NCBI GenBank assembly: GCA_029168955.1
Contig: JAPDOI010000149.1
Span: 1-64,000, forward strand
Reading direction: 5' to 3'
DNA length: 64,000 bases
From: Aplectana chamaeleonis
Lineage: Eukaryota; Nematoda; Chromadorea; Rhabditida; Cosmocercidae
The notes under the pieces are model-generated. The model ran no database searches and was not told the origin of the DNA. It worked only from the letters and a program-made list of their open reading frames with translations. How positions within the stretch are numbered: position 1 is the first letter of the stretch; every line of letters begins with the position of its first letter. A program made the position numbers and the translations under genes. This document shows, in pieces, positions 54,216 through 64,000 of this stretch.

Positions 54216-57055
54216 GGGTGGTAGTACATGGGGTGTTAAACGCGAATAAACCGCCACCTCCAAGCCGCCAACATACCGCGACATAAGTGCAGTAGAGCCG
54301 CCAAATTAACGCGGACAAACCGCCACCTCCTGGCCGGCTACGAACCGCGACATATGTAGGTGCCTCGTTTTTTTGCCGGTTTAACGAAAGCTGCCCTCTG
54401 CTTACACATACATTATGCGTGACCTTCGTCCGCATAAGTATTTTCTACACTTGGACACGAACGACGTTCACGGTGGAAAGACGAGGGATCGGAAAGTTTA
54501 AACAAGTAATGCTTTTTATTTTATTCATTAGGAAGAGCATTCAAAGGGAACTTCCTAATATTTCGCCTGTTCGAAATACGATCAGAACGCAATTTTTTAA
54601 ATTTTCCTTGGAAATCCTTATTTTCTTAATTTTTTATGAGCTCCCGCGAATTTTCAGGACCACTCTCGAAAAGACATGTTAGGTTAATCATTAGCCTCAA
54701 TCAATCAAATGCGTGTGATCTGACAAAAGTTTGCATTTGTAGTACCTTTGTTAACGTTTTTATATTATTTCAAGCAAAAGTTAAAACAAAAAATTTCTCC
54801 AAAGGAAATTTCGAGCGAACGAAAATTTTAAAATTTCTGGATGAATTATTTACAAGGTGCTCTTGGGAAGGTAACGCTAGGTGCGAAAAAGACATTCCGA
54901 AACTCGTCGAGTAATGCATAAATCCAAAGAATGTCCTGCATTCAACTGAAATGGATAGTTAAAAACCTATAAGAATGATGATAAACTAGATAGTCTATTT
55001 TCGTTTTTGAAAAGGAATACGCGTTTTTTCTGTTAAGTGTTTTTTTGGAAGTGTGCAACTGAAGTCTGGCGTCCGAGATTGGGGTAATGGTGTGGTTTCG
55101 GTCATTGATGCAGTTAAATTTGTGAAGTGTTTGCCGTCTTCTCAAAATGAAACTAATTTCCCGCCCGCAGTTAGTGCTGAAAATTAATAGAAACACTGTT
55201 AAACACTCATATGCGCATCATACAAGGAAAAGATTTTGTGCACATATTTCAAGGTAAGAACTCTGTCAATGCGTAGCTAGATGCCTCCGAGGGCGCGGCC
55301 TGAAACGCCGCCCCATTCCATGTAGCGAGAATTTAAGCGTTTTAGCTACGATAGCCAAAACCCGCATATTCTTGCGTCGTTCGAACCATTGTTCTCTCTG
55401 ACGCTAAACCCGTATATTCTCGCTATAATTTTGTAGCGAGAATCTACGGATTTAGCGGCAGGCTGTGTTGAAATGCAATCTTAACCCGCGTTGGCTACGC
55501 GGAACGCAGGGATGCCGTTCAATCAGTCCTGGCCCAGTCAACCCACGAATAACTTGACATGGTGTGGGTGGTCGTGGAGGGTGACCCGGTGTCGCTCTCT
55601 GGAAGACCTTGCTAGAGACATCTTTTGGCCGCTGGGATGCTGCAGGCCGTGGGGAAGAAACGGCGATGCGTTCGATCGCAGCAGAGATCTTCTTTCTAGT
55701 ACAGATCAAGACTGGGTGGGTCGATCGACCGTGTGCTGCAACGAGAACAAGCGTAGAATATGCGGGTGCTGTAGCGAGAATTCACGTAGAATATGCGGGC
55801 GCTGTAGCTAAAATTTCACCAATTGAGGCTAAACTTTCCGTAATTTACGTAAAATCTCGAGTCAAAATTAGACTAGATGCCTCCGAAACCCTGGGCATCT
55901 CTGGTTTCCGTGTGAGGCATTTAGCTACGCGTTGGCGGAGAATTTGAAACACTTCGAGTATCTCTAGTAATGCACCAAAGCTAGTGCGTCGCGGACCTTC
56001 AAAAAAAAATAAGAGGCCACGATGGCACTGATCTGGCGATGAAAGAATCGAATCTTGCAGAAAAAGGAGAACAAATACAGTTGGTTTTAGAAACAAGTTC
56101 GCATTTCTTTCCCACAAAACTCGCCCGATACGCCCCGACTAATGCTAATTAAACATTACTAAAGCATCAAATCACTTCAAAATCAGTCGCTTGGAAAATT
56201 TTCACTTTTTTGCACTAAAAAAGTTGTGGAAACCTGTTCGAAACGCGAGCAAGCTAATAATTTACTACATACCCCTCATACCCTGTGCTACGCAATGAAT
56301 TATGAAAATAAAACCAACCTGATAATAGCGAAGCGAATGAATTTTGGAAGAAAATAAACAAAGCGAGAGAAGTGTCGGCGCTCGCCAAAAAATTAACAGC
56401 TGATTGGGAGGGATTGATTAGTGCCACCAAAGAAGACGGACAAAGTGTTTCAGCAATGATCCCTGCTTTGTTTTTGATCCCTCATTGCCCGCTTCCCTGG
56501 CGGAAGCCGTGAAAAGACTATCCCTTGAAACACCTTTCAGTTTTAGAAATAGGCTGACGTCCTGCATCAAAGTGGCTAACAGTGCTATCAAACTTCCTTA
56601 ACCCTCTGCATTAATTCAACTCGTACTTGCCCTCAGTATAGATGGTCAAAACTGTTCCTACTGTATCTTGCTAACCGCATCCAAAAACTCAAAGTTTTTC
56701 GTTAACCGCCAGTTCCTCTCGGATTTCAGCACTATTTCCGTGCTGTCTGCGAGAGTATGTTAAACGCGAACATACCACGAGGATGCCACATGTCGGAATT
56801 TTAGAGAAAAAACAGACCTGGAAACGTTTTGAAATCGCTATTTTTCGTAACAAAGGTTACATTTGTCGCTTTTTCGAGGCGTTTTCATGGAAAGTGTAAC
56901 AAATGCCTACCACTGAGGGATGTTAGGGTGAAACTAGAGCGATTTCTCTCTTAAATATCAGTAGTCCTCCTTAGAATCTTATGTGGTTAAACTCGCGTTC
57001 AACGCGAACTTAACGCCTGTTAATTCGCGTTTAACAACCCCAAATACTACCACCC
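54216..57055. mobile_element. 2.84 kb TIR element with 3 bp CTG duplication
   Basis: The left end GGGTGGTAGTACATGGGG then 'tgttaaacgcgaat'; the right end is the near-exact complement, about 38 bp in all. CTG flanks both sides (54213-54215 and 57056-57058). Copy D has the uninterrupted 'tattactgatttttt' (complement of 51583-51597). Subterminal 'gccgccaacataccgcgac' words match 1-105. A 3 bp duplication suggests PIF/Harbinger, but no transposase motif is seen; frames inside are short. A second TIR element is nested at 55271-55930. Confidence 0.85.
55271..55930. mobile_element. 660 bp TIR element nested in the 2.84 kb element
   Basis: GCGTAGCTAGATGCCTC at the left and the complement of GCGTAGCTAAATGCCTC at the right. 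The interior has repeated 'gtagcgagaat' and 'agaatatgcggg(t/c)gctgtagc' blocks in both orientations. No transposase and no convincing target duplication. Confidence 0.6.
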
Positions 57056-57160
57056 CTGATTTTTTGTGATCATTTCAGTTGGCCTGAAGAAGATATTATT
57101 ATATCGAAACGTTGCCAATAATTTCGTCACGAGTCTTCATCTCCTCAACAAATTAGCGAA
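57056..57160 (+). mobile_element. Penelope element E, 3' UTR (second part)
   Basis: 'attttttgtgatcatttcag' through the hammerhead-like motif to 'ctcaacaaattagcgaa', the reverse complement of 51487-51597. The second RTE copy starts about 5 bp after its end. Confidence 0.85.
57078..57125 (+). ncRNA. Hammerhead-like motif, Penelope copy E
   Basis: TTGGC, CTGAAGA, unpaired A, GATAT-TATT-ATATC, GAAAC, GTT, GCCAA: the same sequence as copy D on the opposite strand. It sits at the extreme 3' end of the element, as hammerheads do in Penelope-type terminal regions. Confidence 0.5.
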
Positions 57161-57374
57161 ATGAAGTGTATACAAGTCTGCTGGTACCTGCTCGTTGGTG
57201 CCCCTGCTTCTACTGAACCCACCAGACGTTTGAGTGTACATAGGGATTGTTCGAGCGAAGTAGCGTGCACAACTATTTTGCGAAAGTATCCCATACATTG
57301 TATAAAGGTGTCGCACTCCGGCACACTAAAGCCTCTGGTCCATAACACCTTAGGATTCGTACCTAAGGTGTTCA

Positions 57375-58230
57375 TGGAGTCTTTGGCCACAAGCCACAAT
57401 TTCGCCATCCTGAACTGTCGATCGCTGTCTAGTGATATCCAAAAAACTGCGCTATCCAGACTTCTGAGCTATTTCCATGCACCGCTTACTGCTTTGCCGG
57501 AAACTCGCCTCAAGGATAGACCCGTCAACAACGTCGGAGAGTACGCCATCTACTGCGGCAACGCTGACGATAGGAGAGTGGGGGGCTGTGCAATAGCTGT
57601 AAGGAAGGATTTCGATGGTATGATCAAGGAGTTCGGCTCAACGTCGGGTTTGTCGGAATGCATTCGTACGGCTGCGCGATCACAGAGGATTCAATCTGTG
57701 GTTAGTGAGCGCTCATGCGCCCCCTGAAACCGCCAGGGACAATGGGAAGGATGCGTTTTATGAAAAACTCAATATGTTGCTGGTCAGGATACCTTGCCAA
57801 CATGCTGTTGTCGCGGGGATTGACGCAAATGCGAAGATGGGACTTGATCAGGAATCCGAAGTACTCGGTAAATGGTTCTACCCAGTGGAGCAAACATCGG
57901 ACAATGGCTACCGCCTTGTCGACGTGTGTGAACGCAGTGGTCTGATTATTACATCGACATTTGAGAGAAATCATCGCCGCCATCAGCTTACGTGGCAGAG
58001 ACCAACCCAGCCATCTCCAGAAGAGCAGCGGAAGCGGAAGATGACACCTTTGAAACCGCAACTCGACTGTCTTCTGACGAGGAATATTCCAGCATAGGAC
58101 AATCGAAGATCCAGAGCTGTGTAGGTTGTCGCATTCGATTCGGATTACCGTCCTGTTCTGTTGAACTTCACTGCGAGGATTCATAAGAGGAAGCGAGGGG
58201 CTCAGCCTCTCCAGAGGATTGACATGACAA
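57375..58230 (+). pseudogene. RTE copy 2 endonuclease
   Basis: Motifs 'FAILNCRSLSSDIQK', 'ALPETRLKD' (QETR changed to PETR but Glu kept), 'GCAIAVRKDF', then a frameshift near 57645-57700, 'VVAGIDANAKMGLDQ' and a stop at 58095-58097 within the conserved region before the SDH motif. SDH reads SDY. The domain is therefore dead both by frame and by active-site change. Confidence 0.8.
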
Positions 58231-58239
58231 GTCTCAGAG

Positions 58240-60510
58240 ATGAAGAATAGCAGAAAGATTTTTCGACAACGCATTTCTATTCACATCGGAGTACGGACGA
58301 AGAAGAAATTAGCGACGCGGATTTTTTTTGTCAAGTGCATCCAGGACGCTTTGAAAAAGGCACTCTCGGTTGTACAGCCTAAGAAGAAGTTCGCCTACGT
58401 CTCAGAGGAAAGGACGTCTACTTACAACAAGGTATGTGCTCTCCGAACAGCAGGAAACTTCGTGGAAGAGAAGCGTCTGAGGAGGAAGTTGCGTCGGCAG
58501 CTTCAAAGTGACCGCGAACGAGAGTGGACGTGTAGAGCTATGAAATTCGAAAAGGCTTGGGAGGAGAAGAATCCAAGGAAACCCTACACGTTGCTGCGAC
58601 AGTTTAGCGGGAAGATGAAGAGATGTTCTCCTGTCTTGAACACTGCCAATGGAGTTGCAGTTGGTGATGCGATGCTGCCAATATGGAAATATTACTTCAG
58701 TTCATTACTGAATCGTCCAGCGCCATTCTTATCTGAGCTCCCACATGTTAAGAGAGCACATTACGATGTCAGTGAGGAACCATCGACTGAGTCTGAAGTT
58801 TTTGATTGTTTCCGGAAAATGAAGAATGGAAAGGCAGGTGGAGATGACAACATCACTGCTGATATGCTGAGAGCTCTTCCTCCGTCTGGGATTCGTAAAA
58901 TGACCAACACAATCCGTGCCATATAGATGAGCGAAAGGATACCCGATTCGTGGAGACATGCGATCATCGTAGCTCTTAACAAGAAGCTATCCGTCAGGAA
59001 TCCTAAGAACTACAGAGGAACCTCTCTATTTCGAGTCATGTACAAGGTTTTAGAACGTATCATTCTCGAGCGACTTATCAAACATCGTGAAGGAACGACC
59101 AGAGATGAGCAAGCCGGTTTTCGACCTGGAAGATAGACCATCGACCAAGCGTTCGTCGTGAGAAGAGTAATTGAATCGTGGCAGCGGTATTCAATGCCAT
59201 TAGAGCTTGCTTTTTGAACTTTGAATCTTTAACGCTCTGCGAGCAGATGGAGTACCGGAAAAGTATGTTCGGTTTGCTCGGAGGACATGAACAGAGTAAC
59301 CACAGCAGCAGTTCGTACACCTGTCGGGTTTACGTCAGCTTTCGAGGTGGAAACAGGAGTAAGACAAGGAGCTGTAGCAGGACCTTTTTTTCAAGTTCGC
59401 CGTTGATGACATCATGCGTAGAGTTGCAGAACAGTTTCCTGCGGATGCGATCCTAACACCATCAGGACGCTCCCTTGTCGACCTGGAGTACGACATTGTG
59501 TTATTCGCTGAAAACAACGCAAAACTGCAAAGGATTGTGAACCTCGTTTCGAAGTACGCCGCAGCCTTCGTCTTCGTCCCGACAAATGCAAGCAGATGTG
59601 GGTTTCTCAGAGGTTTCCAAAGGGAGTTTGTGTGGACGGACAACGTGTCGAACTGGTGGACGATTTCTGTTGTTTGGGCTGTTTGCTGAAGAACGATTGT
59701 AGTTATGCAGCGAATATTCGACAACGATGTGCGAAAGCTACGTCCGCATTCAATTCTCTAACCAAGTGTTTGAGGTCTACCCTCATCGCGAAGGAAGTCT
59801 ATTTGCGCTTCTACCAATCCGCTATCCGCCCTACCGTAATGTATGGATCGTAGACGTGGGCAACACCGAAGACGCAGATGGAAGGGTTGGATTGCACGGA
59901 GATGGAGCTTTTTAGGCGTTTGCTCAGATATTTCTGGCCGCGTTTATGCCATAACGAAGACCTTTACAAGGAAATCGACGCAGTACATCAACGCTTGACA
60001 CGAGGGAGGTGCCAGCATCTCCTAACGCCATCTCAAGCAGCAATGGAAAGTCGACTTCGACTGCTCGGGCATATAACGTCGGCATGGATCGGGAAGACTT
60101 CGCGTTCACCGTTGAAGGCCTGGCGCAAACTCGGTGCCATATGCTATAACATAGGTGCGCCGAGTTCGCGCCAACCTTCAACAGTGAACGCGAAGTCTCT
60201 TCACGATCCATGCCGATGTTACTAAGAAGAACGCCGGATCGTCTCGTACAACACGCTTTAAGAATGCTTCCAAATCCTGTCTGAAAGCGGCCACCTGGGC
60301 GTAGGCGAAAGTTCTGGACGGATGTGGTAAAAGAGGATTTGAAGTCACTCGGCATCGAAAGACAGTTCAGGCGCGATGTTTCGTCTCGCAGGAAATGGAA
60401 TAGTGACAGCTGGATGGAATGTGTTCAAATTGTGGCCGAAGACCGTGAAAAATGGACACAGCTGATAACTAGGACGGTACACCTCGGTGAAGATGCGGAA
60501 TGACCGCGTC
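58240..60510 (+). pseudogene. RTE copy 2 reverse transcriptase
   Basis: RT blocks are recognisable in several frames. 'MKNGKAGGDDNITADML' ends at a TAG (58924-58926); 'AGFRPGR' ends at 59134-59136. Motif A is destroyed by a deletion near 59215-59240, and motif C reads EYDIVLF with the two ADD codons lost near 59490. A stop falls at the MYGS block (59851-59853). The end 'KEDLKSLGIERQFRRDV' to TGA about 60503 gives the natural C terminus missing from copy 1. Confidence 0.8.
60076..60219. mobile_element. 144 bp TA-flanked MITE inside RTE copy 2
   Basis: AC(G/A)TCGGCATGGATCG ends in inverted orientation, flanked by TA at 60074-60075 and 60220-60221. The arms pair through 'gacttcgcgttcac' and 'gttgaagg'. 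RTE copy 1 has the uninterrupted 'gggcatatactaagaag' (about 36508-36524). The TA target suggests Tc1/mariner mobilisation. Confidence 0.9.
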
Positions 60511-60540
60511 GGGCGAGAGACAACCGATTAAGTCAAGTAA

Positions 60541-60887
60541 GTCATCCACCAAAATTGCACCGTAATGGCGAATGTGCTGCCATTCCTCAAGAGCTGGAGT
60601 CTTACTCTGATCTTTGTCTATTTGCTTCACACGGTGGTGGGTTGTTCAGCGCAGGCATCCTCTGTAAAAAATCGAAATTCTCACGACTTATGACGCGAGC
60701 GGAGCGCGCAAGTCTGCTTCACGCGTTTGTCACACGCTCTCTCGCTGTCTCTGACCTCGGCTCCGCACCGCGTGGAAACCATGAGAATTTCGCGGTTTTA
60801 AAGTCTGTATGGTAAGTGTAGCCGCGGAACAGACTGCTGCGGACCACTTAGCAGCCCGCGCGCCTGCCGCTAAACCTTCGACTTTAG
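60541..60887. other. No gene recognised
   Basis: Open frames lack family motifs. The stretch separates the RTE copy from the next RT relic. Confidence 0.35.
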
Positions 60888-61904
60888 GTGGTCGGGTACG
60901 CTCCCACCTGTCGTAGAAAGCCATTTGAACCACCAAGAGTTTACGCGAGCAGTGATTTCTTGATTGAGGCTGACGTCGGATAAAATTGTCAATCCGAGGT
61001 ATTTGAAAAAGTCGGCTCGGCATAGGTAAATACCATCTGCCCCGGGGCTGCATGCACGTACGCGAGTGTTGCGAAGGGGTCGGGGCAGGGTTTGGGGCGT
61101 TGGCTAGTTTGATGATTGCAGTGCAAGCAAGGGCTGAAGATCATCAATCAATACTGTCTCAGAGGGGTCTCGGCTGCCCCACCCTCCTCGGTAGGGTTGG
61201 AGAGAGAATGATTTTTTAGTGCTACCTCAACCCCACTTCAGGGTTTGGGGCGTCGGCAAGTTTGATGATTGCAGTGCAAGCAAGGGCTGGAGATCATCAA
61301 TCAACATTGTCTCAGAGGGGTCTCGGCTGCCCCACCCTCCTCGGTAGGGTTGGAGGGAGAACGATTTTTCAGTGCTACCTGAACCCCATTTCAGCCCTCG
61401 CACTGCCATCATCAAACTCGCCGACGCCCCAAACCCTGTCCCAACCCTTTCGAAACACTCGCGTACGTGCATACCGCTCTTGGTAGTACCAGACTCATTC
61501 GCATCGGTATTCAAGCACTCGGTTTTTCTGAGATTCAAACGGAGGCCAAACTGTGCCAAGCGATCACTCCAAGCTCGCACTTGCTTCTTAAGTTCGTCTT
61601 TGGTATTGGTAGCCAACAATACATCTTCTACATAGAGTAAAGTTCATGGCGCAGACATCTGCACATTACATGTGACAGCATCCATGACAACGATGAAGAG
61701 GAGCGGTGATAGAGCCGAACTTCGATGAACGCCTACATGTCTGCACTCGGCTTTTTGATTCGGTGTGCAGGATTGGGACCTAATTGATAAGCTTCTCAGG
61801 TACGGAGTGAGATCGCAGAGGTTGAGGCGATAAGTGTGAGAAGCGGAGCGTCGGTCATATCTGAAGTTCGTTAAAGGTTTAGTTTGCCTAGGCCTTGTGA
61901 TCAC
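60888..61904 (-). pseudogene. Divergent RTE-like RT fragment, split by a foldback repeat
   Basis: From 61904 leftward: 'ALSPLLFIVVMDAVT' (after motif B), 'LLYVEDVLLATNTKDEL' (motif C; YVED where YADD is expected), 'WSDRLAQFGLRLNLRKTE', then at about 61470-61049 an inverted and duplicated non-LINE-like block. After it come 'FFKYLGLTILSDVSLNQEIT' and 'RVNSWWFKWLSTTGG'. The order motif B, C, 'GLRLN..KTE', 'FKYLG' is that of RTE/pol-like RTs common in nematodes. It differs from the RTE copies at 33.6 and 57.2 kb, so it is another family. It is a fragment with an altered catalytic motif. Confidence 0.75.
61049..61472. repeat. Inverted repeat enclosing a 153 bp tandem duplication
   Basis: TGCACGTACGCGAGTGTT and following sequence (61049-61130) recur in reverse complement at about 61396-61472. 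Within, 61091-61243 is repeated as 61244-61396 with few differences ('cagaggggtctcggctgccc' in each). It interrupts the RT fragment between the KTE and FKYLG blocks. Confidence 0.75.
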
Positions 61905-61937
61905 TTAGATTTTTAGAAAGTAGTTTGTGAAACCTTC

Positions 61938-62418
61938 AAAGACACTGCCCAACCTCAGAATTAATCTCCTGTTTTTCTGCCTATCTTGAAAACGGTCCCA
62001 CTTTGATTCCAATGATGTCTCTGGAGTCGTACAAAACCCCCTAGTAACTAAATTATGGCCTCTCAAAAATCGAGCTACGGAAGCATGGTGGACGAGTTGT
62101 CCAAGGCTTGTAATTTGCGTCATTCGCAACCGATGTATGCAAGACGACCTGAACAAAGAGAGAAGTTAAGAGTGAAGGGGAAAACGGGGCTATTGATCGG
62201 AAATCGTCGCTCATCTCTCCACTGTTGAGGTCGAAAAATCGCAAAAGGGGCGTGCCAAAGTGGCTTCCGGACGTGGGCGCCCTAAGGTGGCTTCCTCCTA
62301 TATCTCGCTTATTCGGGGTAATTGAGAGCTCGCTCTTGGCAGGTGCTATACAGAGTGGGTCTACTTTACAATCATGTGGAAATATCAGATTCCGTCTCTG
62401 AGCTTGGACTGTGCCTTT
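61938..62418 (+). mobile_element. MITE of the AAAGGCAGTG family (copy 4, decayed ends)
   Basis: The ends read AAAGACACTGCC and, in reverse complement, AAAGGCACAGTCC, both altered from the family sequence. The interior 'tgcctatcttgaaaacggtc' and 'ctggagtcgtacaaaacccc' match copy 3 at 39167-39633. Confidence 0.6.
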
Positions 62419-63074
62419 GAGGCGAATTTAACGGAGACTTCTTCCTAAATATAAATGGGAGGGTCCAGGAGGCACCTGGTGACGAAATTTGTGCCAAATC
62501 CGTTATAAAATAAAAAAGCTAGATCAGCGGTAGCTTAGCAAAGATTCGCCTTGTGCGCCGAAGCGGCAAACGGTTTTGGGGGAACGGTTTCCGGGGGACG
62601 TGTTCGTTACGCACTCCCAGTAGTAGTCACCACCAATGGTCGCACGAGATCAGTTGGGCAGACAGGTAAGTTGGTATGTGGGTACGTATGGCTTGCGAAA
62701 CAAATTAAGTCTGGTGAATGGACCAGGCGCGATAATAGCAGCTGGCCGTGCGGTGTTGGCGGTAACACCGGCCAACGGGGTTTCGATCGCGCTCGGCGAT
62801 CTACCGTCGCAGCTCCGTCCATTAGTCAGACTAAATTGAATGCGAGGACTCTAGACAGGCTGGTGAGAAATCTATTTGTAGGTGGGTGGGCCTGCAGATG
62901 ACGTCATCAGAGCTTCGTGGAAAGTGGATAGGGCTTCAGATGACATCATTATGACGTCGTGAAGAGTGAGTAGCGCTCGCTGTGGAGCGTGCGCTGTGTC
63001 GTAAAATATTAAAAGCGTTTTTGTAGCGTACGCAACAGGCTGATTACTTACCGATTATCATATCAATCGAAACT
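62419..63074. other. No gene recognised
   Basis: An open frame at 62551-62901 has no known domain and overlaps frames on the other strand. 'gatgacgtcatca' at 62897-62909 is a palindromic CRE-like word, followed by a related 'gatgacatcattatgacgtc'. Confidence 0.35.
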
Positions 63075-63800
63075 AATTGAAAGAATATCTAACTGTTTTG
63101 CTTTGCTACGGATTATAATGATTTGGAAATGTAACATTTGTGAGAAACTCGTTAAAAGAGGTGAAATGTCTTATGCTGCTGATTTGGCATGGGAATAAAC
63201 TCTAAAGAAGCGCTAAAAACTCAGTGAAATGATTCATCGTTGATTTGGATGTGCACTTGTTTACTAAACAACAAAAATTGAGAGTGACATTGAAAAACCA
63301 AATCACGCACTTCTTACTGAGCATTTATGTATTCGTGTGGCAGCAGTTCTCTTAGTTAAAACATAAACACACTACGTGATGTTATTTCCACTTTCATTAA
63401 TTGTTAGTCAATCGTAAGCGAAAGCGTCAAATAATTTAGTAATGCTTGAAAATTAATATTTCTGAATGATTGAGGTGGGAGACGCAACATAATTTTGCAA
63501 GGACCTGAGACTTGTTAACCTAAACTGCAAGCGTTAAGTTGATTTCAGAAGAGAAGCGCGTGATTTGGTTTTTCCATGTCACACTCAATTTTTGTTGTTT
63601 AGTAAAAAAGTGCACAGCCAAATCAACGATGAATCATTTCACTGAGTTTTTAGCGCTTCTTTCGAGTTTATTCCCATGCCAAATCAGCAGCATAAGACAT
63701 TTCACCTCTTTTAACGAGTTTCTCACAAATGTTACATTTCCAAATCATACTAATCCGTAGCAAAGCAGAACAGTTAGATAATTTCACTATATTTTAGCAA
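63075..63800. mobile_element. Foldback element with ~230 bp arms
   Basis: 'ctgttttgctttgctacgg' through 'aaaccaaatcacgc' (about 63090-63308) recurs in reverse complement at about 63559-63778, with a 250 bp spacer. Arms match through 'gaaatgtcttatgctgctgatttgg' except for a few substitutions. No terminal duplication was secured. The open frame on the right arm is not taken as a gene. From 63800 to the window end nothing is recognised. Confidence 0.7.
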
Positions 63801-64000
63801 AAGTTTCCAATTAAAGGCATATTACACCTTCAGATATGACTTTCATATGTCCATGCAGTTGTGTAGTAGACCCCTCTTGCATAACACTTGCCCACCCCTT
63901 CTAGCGCCACCACAGTTCACACCCTTTTTCTTGGTTTCCAAACCCAATGACGACTAGATAAAACAGGATTATAATTTGCCACCGGCACAAAATTCTCACG

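Larger units (their letters stand above)
57166..60540 (+). mobile_element. RTE-type LINE copy 2, decayed
   Basis: It is homologous to 33568-36840 from 'gtgtatacaag' to the AAGTC-type 3' repeats. It carries many frameshifts, stops and small deletions, and a 144 bp MITE. The undamaged bases here identify the lesions in copy 1: an extra G at about 58197, and GTAAAA in place of GTTTAA near 60328. The insertion lies immediately beyond Penelope E. Confidence 0.9.

Noticed and set aside
62551..62901. 116-residue plus-strand ORF
   Set aside because: No motif, competing frames on both strands, and GC-rich local composition that opens frames by chance.

Overview
The window reads as nematode nuclear DNA dominated by transposable elements. 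There are no bacterial-style operons, no tRNA or rRNA genes that I could find, and almost no host coding sequence. The nematode assignment is an inference. It rests on the element mix (RTE-type LINEs with very short 3' UTRs, CR1/Jockey-like LINEs, Penelope-like elements with a C-terminal GIY-YIG nuclease, a BEL/Pao element, PIF/Harbinger and Tc1-type relics) and on one candidate host exon with a TTGATTCAG acceptor and a GTAAGT donor. I cannot name the genus; a clade V parasite such as a strongylid is possible.

Layout. 1-15 kb: small inverted-repeat elements, GC-rich tandem repeats, a 0.6 kb CCCACA-type microsatellite and a 47-codon candidate small ORF. 15-25 kb: decayed CR1-like LINE pieces, a PIF/Harbinger transposase pseudogene split by a 715 bp TIR element, a palindromic Tc1-like element, and a CR1-like LINE split by a 1.8 kb TIR element. 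25.8-29.8 kb: a satellite array of 133 and 156 bp units with a 935 bp higher-order duplication. 30-37 kb: a CR1-like LINE whose 5' part is inverted relative to its 3' part, with an 829 bp tandem duplication and a nearly complete RTE-type LINE inserted in it (9 bp target-site duplication). 37-39.8 kb: a second palindromic Tc1-like element, a LINE ORF1 remnant, a MITE and one likely host exon (alpha/beta-hydrolase-like). 40-57 kb: an array of at least five Penelope-like copies, some tandem and some inverted, invaded by a BEL/Pao element (gag and protease only), several TIR elements and a LINE. 57-60.5 kb: a second, heavily mutated RTE copy. 60.8-64 kb: a third type of RT fragment, foldback repeats and a MITE.

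The most informative signals are: (1) hammerhead-ribozyme-like motifs in the 3' regions of four Penelope copies, with different but still pairing stem II sequences; (2) cases where a second copy supplies the empty site, so insertion boundaries can be read directly; (3) a BEL-derived segment with the same left junction in two Penelope copies. None of the reverse transcriptase genes is fully intact as written; the RTE copy at 33.6-36.8 kb is closest, with three visible lesions.
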